This document shows positions 30,309-38,905 of a DNA stretch of 64,000 bases, one piece after another. Each line of letters begins with the position of its first letter. The stretch's first letter is position 1. The notes beneath the pieces are model-generated. The model was not told the origin of the DNA. It saw only the letters and a program-made list of their open reading frames with translations, and made no database searches. Source of the stretch: JAYPUG01 sp038117265 (GTDB taxonomy: Bacteria > Pseudomonadota > Alphaproteobacteria > UBA6615); NCBI GenBank assembly GCA_038117265.1, contig JAYOFO010000007.1, positions 1 through 64,000 on the forward strand. Direction: 5' to 3'. The position numbers and the translations under genes were made by a program.

Positions 30309-31553
30309 TCAGACGCCGAAGAAACCGGCGACGGCGGCGAGCAGGACCACCAGCCAGGGCGGGAACTTCCACAGCGCGAGCACGATCGCGGCCACGACGA
30401 CGGTGGCGAAGTCCGATGCGTCCGTCACGCTCGACGTCCAGACCGGGTCGTAGAGCACCGCCAGAAGTAGCCCGACCACGGCGGCGTTCACGCCGGTCAG
30501 CGCCGCGCGCACCCGCGTTCGGGTGCGCAGGCTCTCCCAGTGGGGCAGCGCGGCCCCCAGCAGCAGGAAGGACGGGGCGAAGATCGCCAGCGTCGCCAGC
30601 GCGCCGCCGATCCAGCCGCCGACATAGCCGCCGCCGGGTGTGATGACGTTGCCGAGGTATCCGGCGATGGCGAAGATCGGGCCGGGGATCGCCTGCGCGG
30701 CGCCGTACCCGGCGAGGAAGATGTCGGTGGTGGTCCAGCCCGTTGGGACCACTTCGGCCTTGAGCAGCGGCAGGACCACATGGCCGCCGCCGAAGACCAG
30801 CGAGCCGACCCGGAAGAAGCCCGCGAACGCGCGCAGGTTCGCGGAGTCGAGCGCCTCGGCAAGGACCGGAAGCCCGACGAGCAGAACGGCGAAGGCGGCC
30901 AGGAACGCCAGCGCACCCAGTTTCCCCCGTCCCCTGGGACGCGCGACGCCCTCGGATACTGCGGGGTTGGCAAACATGAGCGCGCCGGCGAGCGCGGCCG
31001 CGCCGATCACCGCGATCTGCAGCCAGCCGTTCGCGGCGAACAGCATGACGACGCAGGCGACGCCGGTGAAGCTGGCCTTGGTCGGGGTGTCGCAGGCGTT
31101 GCGGGCCATGCCCCATAGGGCGTTCAGTACCACGGCGACGGCGGCGAGCTTGAGCCCGTGGACGATGCCCTGGCCGGCCGCCGTCGCGGCGAAGGACACG
31201 CCGAAGCCCAGCGCGATCATGATGATCGCCGCGGGCAGGGTGAACCCGATCCAGGCGGCGATGCCGCCGGCCCAGCCCCGCTGCATCATGGCGATGGCGA
31301 TGGCGGTCTGGCTCGATGCGGGGCCGGGCAGGAACTGGGTCAGCGCGATCAGGTCGGCGAATGCGCGTTCGTCGATCCAGCGGTGCCGCTCGACCAGCAC
31401 CGTGCGGTAGAAGCCGAAATGGGCGACGGGGCCGCCGAACGCCGTCAGCCCGAGCATCAGGTAGACGCGGAAGATCTCGAGGATGCCCGGCGTTACGGGT
31501 TTTTCCGTTTCGTTCGAAATGGCTATGGTCTCCGTCCGAGGGTCGCTGGGCAT
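30309..31553 (-). CDS. chrA: Chromate transporter, long two-domain type
   Basis: 414 residues with about ten to twelve membrane helices. Two homologous halves are visible. The first has GLTAFGGPVAHFGFYR and FLPGPASSQTAIAIA, the second has VGSLVFGGGHVVLPLL and AIPGPIFAIAGYLG. This is the ChrA/CHR family, which exports chromate in exchange for protons or acts on related oxyanions. The ribosome site is weak. It is divergent from tag with a 16-base gap and convergent, two bases apart, with the DUF1467 gene. No chrB-type regulator is nearby. Confidence 0.9.
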   Translation of the reverse strand: MPSDPRTETIAISNETEKPVTPGILEIFRVYLMLGLTAFGGPVAHFGFYRTVLVERHRWIDERAFADLIALTQFLPGPASSQTAIAIAMMQRGWAGGIAAWIGFTLPAAIIMIALGFGVSFAATAAGQGIVHGLKLAAVAVVLNALWGMARNACDTPTKASFTGVACVVMLFAANGWLQIAVIGAAALAGALMFANPAVSEGVARPRGRGKLGALAFLAAFAVLLVGLPVLAEALDSANLRAFAGFFRVGSLVFGGGHVVLPLLKAEVVPTGWTTTDIFLAGYGAAQAIPGPIFAIAGYLGNVITPGGGYVGGWIGGALATLAIFAPSFLLLGAALPHWESLRTRTRVRAALTGVNAAVVGLLLAVLYDPVWTSSVTDASDFATVVVAAIVLALWKFPPWLVVLLAAVAGFFGV

Positions 31554-31569
31554 TCTGGAGGGCAGGGAC

Positions 31570-32109
31570 GTGTCAGGCTACTGCGATATCGCGCCGGGTC
31601 ACGAATGGCACGGGCCGTACCACGACACCGAATACGGGTTTGCGGCGCGCGACGAGGCGGTGCTGTTCGAACGCCTGGTGCTGGAGATCAACCAGGCCGG
31701 CCTCTCCTGGCTGACCATACTGAAGAAGCGGGCCGGTCTCCAGGCCGCCTATGACCGGTTCGACGTCGACACGGTCGCGGACTATGGCGCGGCCGACCGG
31801 GCGCGGCTGCTCGCCGACGCCGCCATCATCCGCAACCGGCTCAAGGTCGATGCCGCGATCCACAATGCCGGCGTCGTGCGGGGCCTGCGCGACGGCCATG
31901 GCGGCTTTGCGGCCTGGCTCGACGCCCATCACCCGCTCGCCAAGGACGAATGGGTGAAGCTGTTCAAGAAGACCTTCCGATTTACCGGCGGCGAGATCAC
32001 GGGCGAGTTCCTGATGAGCACCGGCTATCTGCCGGGCGCGCATCGCGAGAACTGTCCCGTCTTCGCCCGGATCGCGGCGCAGGCGCCGCCCTGGATGGCC
32101 GTCAAATAG
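31570..32109 (+). CDS. tag: DNA-3-methyladenine glycosylase I
   Basis: 179 residues from the GTG at 31570, which has GGAGGG seven bases upstream. Upstream ATGs at 31519 and 31525 would overlap the chrA start. The short form places the zinc ligand Cys5 (GYCDIAP) near the N-terminus, as in E. coli Tag. Other zinc ligands fit the His of YHDTEYG and HRENCPVF at the end. FERLVLEINQAGLSWLTILK is the family core. It removes 3-methyladenine from alkylated DNA. A bidirectional hairpin follows. Confidence 0.92.
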   Translation: MSGYCDIAPGHEWHGPYHDTEYGFAARDEAVLFERLVLEINQAGLSWLTILKKRAGLQAAYDRFDVDTVADYGAADRARLLADAAIIRNRLKVDAAIHNAGVVRGLRDGHGGFAAWLDAHHPLAKDEWVKLFKKTFRFTGGEITGEFLMSTGYLPGAHRENCPVFARIAAQAPPWMAVK

Positions 32110-32136
32110 AAACGGGCCGGTTTCCCGGCCCGTTTC
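32109..32136. terminator. Bidirectional hairpin between tag and the purine permease gene
   Basis: GAAACGGGCCGG (32109-32120) and CCGGCCCGTTTC (32125-32136) form a perfect 12-bp stem with a 4-base loop, placed between two convergent stops. The stem base is A-rich on one side and T-rich on the other, so it can serve both strands. Confidence 0.7.
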
Positions 32137-32156
32137 CGGTGCATTGGCGGCTTGCG

Positions 32157-33455
32157 TCAGCCGATCAACCCAAAGCCGTAGAGCAGCAGGAAGATTGCGG
32201 CCAGCACGTACACGGCCGGGCTCGCTTCGCTGAAGCGGCCCGACAGGATCTTGCCGACCGCATAGACGATGAAGCCGAACGCGATGCCGTGGGCGATCGA
32301 GAAGGTGAACGGCATGACCACCGCGGCGAGCACCGCCGGCGCATACTCGGTCACGTCTTCCCAGTCGATTTCGGTCAGGCCGCGAACCATCAGCACCGCC
32401 ACGAACAGCAGCGCCGGTGCCGTTGCGAAGCGCGGAACCAGCCCGATGATCGGGGCCAGGATCAGCGCCAGGATGAACAGCACGCCGACCGTGACGGCCG
32501 TCAGGCCCGTCCGTCCGCCCTCGCGCACGCCTGCCGCGCTCTCGATGTAGCTGGTGACCGTCGAGGTGCCGATCAGCGAGCCGGCGACCGTGGCGACGGA
32601 GTCGGCCGACAGCGCCTTGCCCATGCGCGGCAGCTTGCCGTCCGCATCCAGCAGGCCCGCCCGGTGCGACACGCCGATCAGGGTGCCTGCCGTGTCGAAC
32701 ATGTCGACGAACAGGAAGGCGATGATCACCGAGATCAGGCCGACCTGGAAGGCGCCGGCGATATCGAGCGCCAGGAAGGTCGGCGCCAGCGACGGGATGG
32801 TGAAGTCCATCGGGCCGGTCTCGGCCACCCCGAGGATGTGCGCGAGGACCGTCGTCCCGATGATGCCCAGCACGATGGCGCCGGGCACCTTCAGCCGGTC
32901 GAGCGCGATGATCGCGACGAAGCCGATGGCGACGAGGATCACCGGGGTCGAGGTGACCTCGCCCAGGGTCACCAGGGTCACCGGATGGTCGACCGTGAGG
33001 CCGGCGATCTCGAGCGCGATGACGCCGATGAACAGGCCGATGCCGGCCGAGATCGACATCTTCAGCGATCTCGGGATCGCGTTGATGATCCACTCGCGGA
33101 CCGGAAGGATCGACAGGATCAGGAAGATCACGCCGGAGATGAAGATGATGCCGAGCGCGGTCTGCCACGGAATTCCCATGCCGCCGACGACGCCGAAGGC
33201 GAAGAAGGCGTTGAGCCCGAGGCCCGGCGCCAGCGCGATCGGATAGTTGGCGAAGAAGCCCATGATCAGGCAGCCGATGGCTGCCGCCAGACATGTGGCG
33301 ACGAACAGCGCCCCCTTGTCCATGCCGGCTGCGGACAGGATGTCCGGATTGACGACGATGATGTAGGCCATCGTTAGGAACGTGGTCAGGCCGGCCATGA
33401 TCTCGATCCGGACCGTGGTGCCGTGTTCCGACAGCTTGAATAGATTTTCGAACAT
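32157..33455 (-). CDS. NCS2 family purine permease (AzgA-like)
   Basis: 432 residues from the ATG at 33455, with GGGAGG upstream. An upstream frame of 26 residues is not family-like. About twelve to fourteen membrane helices. ALAPGLGLNAFFAF and FVDMFDTAGTLIGVSHRAG are typical of the AzgA branch, which takes up adenine, guanine or hypoxanthine by proton symport. The exact purine cannot be decided. The 175 bases upstream contain no ORF. A purine-sensing leader there was considered but could not be shown. Confidence 0.88.
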   Translation of the reverse strand: MFENLFKLSEHGTTVRIEIMAGLTTFLTMAYIIVVNPDILSAAGMDKGALFVATCLAAAIGCLIMGFFANYPIALAPGLGLNAFFAFGVVGGMGIPWQTALGIIFISGVIFLILSILPVREWIINAIPRSLKMSISAGIGLFIGVIALEIAGLTVDHPVTLVTLGEVTSTPVILVAIGFVAIIALDRLKVPGAIVLGIIGTTVLAHILGVAETGPMDFTIPSLAPTFLALDIAGAFQVGLISVIIAFLFVDMFDTAGTLIGVSHRAGLLDADGKLPRMGKALSADSVATVAGSLIGTSTVTSYIESAAGVREGGRTGLTAVTVGVLFILALILAPIIGLVPRFATAPALLFVAVLMVRGLTEIDWEDVTEYAPAVLAAVVMPFTFSIAHGIAFGFIVYAVGKILSGRFSEASPAVYVLAAIFLLLYGFGLIG

Positions 33456-33630
33456 TTTCGGGTTGCCTCCCGTGGTTTCCCCCTGATTCGCCGCGCGAGG
33501 GAGGAGGATTCCGTGCAACCGCACGAAAGCCATAACCGGGCCAGGCAGCTTCTCCCTTGCGGCCTTCAGATTAGCCCGATTCCGGCCCCCCCGTTACCGT
33601 TTATTAAGGCCCGTCAGGCACACTTGCGGG

Positions 33631-34066
33631 ATGCACAGGATGCTTCCCATCGCCGCGTTTGCCGCCTTGGCGGCCGGGGTGGCCCTTGGGGTCGCCGTCG
33701 CGGGCGGGGGGCGCCCAGGCGCAGTCGACGATCCGCATCACCGAGGCCGATTGCAGCCGTCTGGTGGCCCATGTGCCGGCCGCCGACGTGGCCTACCGGC
33801 CGGGCGTCGACGTCAACGGCAACGCCGTCGCACCGGCCGACCTTAACGGCGGCACGCAAATCGCCGTCCCGGACGTCATCACGATTCCGGTGACCATCGA
33901 TCTGGTGACCTCGCTGGGAATCAACACGAACTTCCTGGCGCGTCCCACGGTCGGCCAGGTGCAGGTCACGTCCGGCGGGCAGGTGTCGTTCAACGGCAAG
34001 CCGATCGGCGGACAGGCCCAGCAGGAGCTCGCAAAGCTCTGTCAGCAGCAGGGCGTGCGCAACTAG
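33631..34066 (+). pseudogene. Small exported protein, frameshifted in the signal peptide
   Basis: A good signal peptide starts at the ATG at 33631 (MHRMLPIAAFAALAAGVALG) in one frame. The continuation AQAQSTIRITEADCSRLV is in the next frame and stays open to 34066. The two join cleanly if one G is removed from the run of six at 33706-33711, giving cleavage after AQA. The mature part of about 115 residues has no motif I recognise; a late segment reads GGQVSFNGKPIGGQAQQEL. It may be a real decayed gene or a homopolymer error. Function unknown. Confidence 0.6.
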
Positions 34067-34137
34067 CGCGGCACACCGGCACGACGTTGGGACGATTCCG
34101 CGGGGCGGAGTAAACTCGCCGCCCCCGGGAGCACACA

Positions 34138-35431
34138 ATGTCCGACATCGCCCAAGACACCGATTCCGCACGCCGCCTCGAGGCGCGCCTGAATTCCGCA
34201 TTCCAGACCCAGGAGCGCGAAGGCTTGCGGCTGGCCGCGATCCTGCGCGCCGTGGCCACGGCCGCGATCGTCGTCTGGCTGTTCATCCTGCTGCGCGGCG
34301 GCGGCTGATTCTATCTGCCCATCATGCTGCTCTTCGCGGCCAGCGGTTTGGCCCAGTACCGCCTGGCGCGGCGCGGCGTCGGCGGCGACGCGTTGGCGAT
34401 CGCCTTCTTCCTGTTCGACGTGGCGCTCGTTACCGTCGCGCTGCTGGCGCCGAATCCGCTGCTCTCGACCGAATCTTTCGTCTGGCCGCCGCAGATGAGC
34501 TTCCGTTTCGGCAGCTTCAACTACTACTACATCCTGATCGGGCTGTTCGTGCTCGGGCGCTATTCGCTCCGCGCCATGCTGCTGGCGGGGTTCGCCTGCT
34601 CGATCGCCTGGCTGGTGGGCGCTTTCTCGGTGTCGACCCTGCCGGGCACCCTGTTCGCGGTCCCGTCGTTCGACGATCCGGCGGCGCGCATGGAGCGCTT
34701 CCTCGACCTGTTCTTCGTTTCGCTCGACCTGCGCGCCACCGAGATCATCGTCATGATCCTGACGACGATAATCCTGGCGACCGCGGTGGCGCGCGGCCGG
34801 CTATGACGGCGCGCTCGAGACGGTGCAGTCCCAGAACGTGGCGGTCCTGTTCGCCGATATGGTCGGGTTCTAGCTGATGGCCGAAAGCGTCTCGCCCGAG
34901 GAGCTGATCGAGATTCTGCGGGCCCTGCACCGGCGCATGGAACGCGCCGTGTTCGACCATGGCGGCACGCTGGACAAGTATCTCGGCGACGGGGTGATGG
35001 CCACGTTCGGCACGCTGAATGTTGGGCCCGACGATGCCGCCAATGCGCTGCGCTGCGCGCGTGCCATGCTGGTCGAGACCGAGGAATGGAACGTGCGCCG
35101 GCGCGCCGGCGGGTTTACCGAGGTCCGCCTGGCGGTCGGCGTCCATTACGGGCCGGTCGTCATGGGCGACATCGGCAGTGCGCGCCGGCTGGAATTCGCG
35201 GTCATCGGTGACACGGTGAACGTCGCGTCCCGGCTGGAGGAGGCGACCCGCGAGGTGGGGTGCCGCCTGATCGTCAGCGACGATTTGATGCGCGCGGCAC
35301 AGCGCAGCGCACCCGGCGATCTGGCCGAGCTGCGCGCGGGCATCGTGCCCCATGCGGGCCTCGCGCTGCGGGGCCGCGAGGGAACGATCGACGCCTGGGT
35401 GCTGTCGGAGCCGGATGCGGCGGGCGAATGA
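34138..35431 (+). pseudogene. Membrane class III adenylate/guanylate cyclase, multiply disrupted
   Basis: The gene begins at the ATG at 34138 (ribosome site GGGAGC). It runs 56 codons to TGA at 34306-34308 inside the first membrane helix pair; the same frame then continues as five or so further helices to 34806. The cyclase domain continues in the next frame from about 34799, with NVAVLFADMVGF ended by TAG at 34871-34873, then LMAESVSPEELIEIL. Catalytic parts are otherwise present: Asp of FADMVGF, LDKYLGDGVMATFG, and GDTVNVASRLE. The linker usually found before the cyclase core looks shortened. Three independent lesions argue for a true pseudogene. Confidence 0.8.
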
Positions 35432-35508
35432 GCGTGGACAGGCGCGCCGGCTTTTTCCTACTCTCCGCCGCGCCCCGCAGATCCCTGTGCCGGCCCCGGA
35501 GAAATTGA

Positions 35509-36834
35509 ATGCGTCGCAGCCAGCTGTTCCTGCCCACCCTGAAGGAAACGCCCGCCGAGGCCCAGATCGTCTCGCACCGGCTGATGCTGCGCGCGGGCCT
35601 GATCCGGCAATCGGCCGCCGGCATCTACACCTGGTTGCCCACGGGCCTGCGCGTTTTGCAAAAGATCGCCCAGATCGTGCGCGAGGAGCAGGATCGCACC
35701 GGCGCGCAGGAGGTGCTGATGCCGACGATCCAGTCGGCCGACATCTGGCGCAAGTCGGGGCGCTACGACGATTACGGCAAGGAGATGCTGCGCATCGCCG
35801 ACCGCCATGACCGCGAGATGCTCTACGGGCCGACGGCGGAGGAGGTGATCACCGACATCGTCGCCAACGAGATCACCAGCTACCGCGACCTGCCGAAGAA
35901 CCTCTACAACATCCAGTGGAAGTTCCGCGACGAGGTGCGCCCCCGCTTCGGCGTCATGCGCGGGCGCGAGTTCCTGATGAAGGACAATTACTCCTTCGAC
36001 CTCGACTATGCCGGCGCGCGCCACTCCTACAACAAGATGTTCGCCGCCTACCTGCGCACCTATGCGCGCATGGGGCTGAAGGCGATCCCGATGGCGGCCG
36101 ACACCGGCCCGATCGGCGGCGATCTCAGCCACGAGTTCATCATCCTCGCCGAGACGGGCGAGAGCGAGGTCTTCTGCGACCGTGCGCTGGTCGACCTGCC
36201 GCCGCCGGGCGACGACATCGACTATGGGGCCGACCTGCAGCCGCTGGTCGACGAGTGGACGTCCTATTACGCTGCCACCGACGAGAAGCACGATCCGGCC
36301 GCGTGCCCGATCGCGGGCGACCGGCTGATCACCGCGCGCGGCATCGAGGTCGGCCACATCTTCTATTTCGGCACCAAGTACTCCGCCCCGCTGGGCGCGT
36401 CGGTGCAGGGGCCGAACGGCCAGAACATCACGCTGGAGATGGGCAGCTACGGCATCGGCGTATCGCGGCTCGCCGGCGCGATCATCGAAGCCTCCCACGA
36501 CGATGACGGCATCATCTGGCCCGAGAGCGTCGCGCCGTGGCGCGTCGGGGTGATCAACCTGAAGGTCGGCGACGGCGACTGCGATGCGGCATGCGAGCGG
36601 ATCTATGCCGACCTGCGCGCGGCCGGCATCGAGGCGCTCTATGACGACCGCGACGAGCGCGCCGGCGCCAAGTTCGCCGACATGGACCTGGTGGGCATCC
36701 CCTGGCAGGTCACGGTCGGCCCGCGCGGCCTCAACGACGGCAAGGTCGAGATCAAGCGCCGGGCCGGCAGCGAGAAGTCCGAGATCGCGCTCGACGGGCT
36801 CGGCGCGTGGATCGCGGACCGGGCTGCGTCATAG
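35509..36834 (+). CDS. proS: Prolyl-tRNA synthetase, short alphaproteobacterial type
   Basis: 441 residues. The class II core is seen in [48 protein letters not shown] and [11 protein letters not shown]. The large editing insertion of the E. coli enzyme is absent, as is normal for this group; an anticodon-binding domain forms the C-terminus. It charges tRNA-Pro. It precedes lolC and lolD as usual, but is cut off from mce and DUF1467 by the accessory block. Confidence 0.96.
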   Translation: MRRSQLFLPTLKETPAEAQIVSHRLMLRAGLIRQSAAGIYTWLPTGLRVLQKIAQIVREEQDRTGAQEVLMPTIQSADIWRKSGRYDDYGKEMLRIADRHDREMLYGPTAEEVITDIVANEITSYRDLPKNLYNIQWKFRDEVRPRFGVMRGREFLMKDNYSFDLDYAGARHSYNKMFAAYLRTYARMGLKAIPMAADTGPIGGDLSHEFIILAETGESEVFCDRALVDLPPPGDDIDYGADLQPLVDEWTSYYAATDEKHDPAACPIAGDRLITARGIEVGHIFYFGTKYSAPLGASVQGPNGQNITLEMGSYGIGVSRLAGAIIEASHDDDGIIWPESVAPWRVGVINLKVGDGDCDAACERIYADLRAAGIEALYDDRDERAGAKFADMDLVGIPWQVTVGPRGLNDGKVEIKRRAGSEKSEIALDGLGAWIADRAAS

Positions 36835-36909
36835 GGTGGCCATCTTTTCCGGTCAGCCTGACTGGCTGTGGCCGCAACGTCGCGCGGCGTTCGAAAGGGT
36901 AGGCGGCTG

Positions 36910-38154
36910 ATGTTTTCGCCCGTCGAATGGATGATCGCGCTGCGCTACATGCGCGCGCGCCGGGCCGAGGGGTTCATCTCGGTGATCGCGGGCTTCTCGC
37001 TGCTCGGGATCGCGCTGGGCGTCGCCACCCTGATCATCGTGCTGTCGGTGATGAACGGCTTCCGCATCGAACTCCTCGACCGGATCATCGGCCTCAACGG
37101 CCACATCGCAGTGATCAGCTCCACCGGGCCCCTGATCGACTACGATCCGATCGCGGAGCGGGTGCGCGCCGTCGAGGGTGTCGTCTCCGTGACCCCGCTC
37201 GTCGAGGGCCAGGTGCTGGCGACCAGCGGCGGGCAGGCCTCCGGGGCGCTGGTGCGCGGCGTGGCGCCCGACGCGCTCGCCCGGCGCGCCTCGATCGCCG
37301 GCAACATCCAGGCCGGTTCGCTGGATGCGTTCGAGGGCGGCGATGCGGTCGTCATGGGCGCGCGCCTGGCGCGCAAGCTCGGCGTGCGGGTCGGCGACAA
37401 GGTCACCCTGGTCTCGCCGCGCGGCAACGTCACGGCGTTCGGCACCGTGCCGCGGATGCAGGCCTACCGGGTCGTGGCGACCTTCCAGGTCGGCATGTTC
37501 GAGTTCGACAGCACCTTCGTGTTCATGCCGCTGGCCGCGGCCCAGCAGTATTTCCGTCTGGCCGATGCGGTGAACCAGCTCGAGGTCTTCGTCGAGGATC
37601 CCGACCGCCTGCTGCGCCCGCGCCTCGCCATCGGCGCCGTGCTGGACCCCGGGCTGCGCCTGTTCGATTGGCAGCAGGCCAACGGCAGCTTCTTCAACGC
37701 GCTGCAGGTCGAGCGCAATGTGATGTTTCTGATCCTCACCCTGATCATCCTGGTGGCGGCGTTCAACATCATCTCCAGCCTGATCATGCTGGTGAAGGAC
37801 AAGGGCTCGGCCATCGCGATTCTGCGCACCGTGGGCGCCTCGCGCGGCATGATCATGCGGGTGTTCTTCATTGTCGGCGCCAGCATCGGCGTGGTCGGAA
37901 CGCTGGCCGGCGCCGTACTCGGCCTGGTCTTCTCCGAGAACATCGAGGCGATCCGCGGCTGGCTCGAAGCCCTGACCGGGACCGAGCTGTTCGCCGCCGA
38001 GATCTACTTCCTCAGCCAGCTTCCCGCCGAGGTCGATCCCGGCGAGGTGGTGATGGTGGTGTCGATGGCGCTGGGCCTGTCGATCCTGGCGACCCTGTAC
38101 CCGAGCTGGCGGGCCTCGCGGCTCGATCCGGTCGAGGCGCTGCGCAATGAGTGA
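36910..38154 (+). CDS. lolC: Lipoprotein-releasing ABC transporter permease LolC/LolE
   Basis: 414 residues from the ATG at 36910. A membrane helix at about residues 25-50 is followed by a periplasmic domain and three C-terminal helices, the MacB/FtsX-like layout. The N-terminal [20 protein letters not shown] and the C-terminal [17 protein letters not shown] are typical. It extracts mature lipoproteins from the inner membrane for LolA. One permease serves both LolC and LolE roles in most alphaproteobacteria. It overlaps lolD by 8 bases. Confidence 0.95.
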   Translation: MFSPVEWMIALRYMRARRAEGFISVIAGFSLLGIALGVATLIIVLSVMNGFRIELLDRIIGLNGHIAVISSTGPLIDYDPIAERVRAVEGVVSVTPLVEGQVLATSGGQASGALVRGVAPDALARRASIAGNIQAGSLDAFEGGDAVVMGARLARKLGVRVGDKVTLVSPRGNVTAFGTVPRMQAYRVVATFQVGMFEFDSTFVFMPLAAAQQYFRLADAVNQLEVFVEDPDRLLRPRLAIGAVLDPGLRLFDWQQANGSFFNALQVERNVMFLILTLIILVAAFNIISSLIMLVKDKGSAIAILRTVGASRGMIMRVFFIVGASIGVVGTLAGAVLGLVFSENIEAIRGWLEALTGTELFAAEIYFLSQLPAEVDPGEVVMVVSMALGLSILATLYPSWRASRLDPVEALRNE

Positions 38155-38827
38155 GGCGGCGCTGAGCCTGCGCGGCGTGTCGCGCACCTTCCACCAGGGC
38201 GGGCGCGACCTGGCCGTCCTGCGCGGCGTGGACCTGGACCTGGCCGCTGGCGAGATCGTCGCGCTGGTCGGGCCCTCGGGGGCGGGCAAGTCGACCCTGC
38301 TGCACATCGCCGGCCTGCTGGAGCATCCCGATGCGGGCCAGATCGCGATCGCGGGCGAGGCCTGCGCCGGCCTGGCCGACGGCGAACGCACGCGCCTGCG
38401 GCGCAACGTCCTGGGCTTCGTCTACCAATTCCATCACCTTCTGCCCGAATTCTCCGCGCTCGAGAACGTCATGCTGCCGCAGATGATCGCCGGCACGCCG
38501 CGTGCGGCCGCGCGTGCGCGCGCAGGCGAACTGCTCGAGATGTTGGGGCTCGGCGCGCGGGTGGGCCACCGCCCGGCCCAGCTCTCGGGCGGCGAGCAGC
38601 AGCGCGTCGCCATCGCGCGCAGCGTCGCCAATGCGCCCGCCGTGCTGCTGGCCGACGAGCCGACCGGCAACCTGGATCCCGAGACGGCCGAGGCGGTGTT
38701 CGCCCAGCTTCTCGGCCTGGTGCGCGGCGCCGGCCTGGCGGCGCTGGTGGCGACCCACAATCTGGACCTGGCGGCGCGCATGGACCGGGTCTTGCGCATC
38801 CGCGACGGGCATCTGACCGCGGCGTGA
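38147..38827 (+). CDS. lolD: Lipoprotein-releasing system ATP-binding protein
   Basis: 226 residues. Walker [10 protein letters not shown] is at 42-50, signature LSGGEQQR at 146-153 and Walker [12 protein letters not shown] around 167-177. [21 protein letters not shown] is the LolD-type Q-loop region. It powers lipoprotein release with LolC, to which it is translationally coupled. Confidence 0.96.
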   Translation: MSEAALSLRGVSRTFHQGGRDLAVLRGVDLDLAAGEIVALVGPSGAGKSTLLHIAGLLEHPDAGQIAIAGEACAGLADGERTRLRRNVLGFVYQFHHLLPEFSALENVMLPQMIAGTPRAAARARAGELLEMLGLGARVGHRPAQLSGGEQQRVAIARSVANAPAVLLADEPTGNLDPETAEAVFAQLLGLVRGAGLAALVATHNLDLAARMDRVLRIRDGHLTAA

Positions 38828-38905
38828 GGCCGCGCCCGACTTGTCCCCGGGTTTCGCGCGATTGAAGCGCAGCGCCCGGCGGCAGAATCGGGCTAAATTC
38901 GGCGC

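Noticed and set aside
33456..33630. Purine or xanthine riboswitch before the NCS2 permease
   Set aside because: The spacer has a few short palindromic patches, but I could not lay out any known aptamer core, so I do not call one.
34306..34873. Readthrough or recoding of TGA and TAG as an explanation for the interrupted cyclase
   Set aside because: Core genes in the window end normally at TGA and TAG, there is no recoding element visible, and a frame change in the same gene cannot be explained by readthrough.
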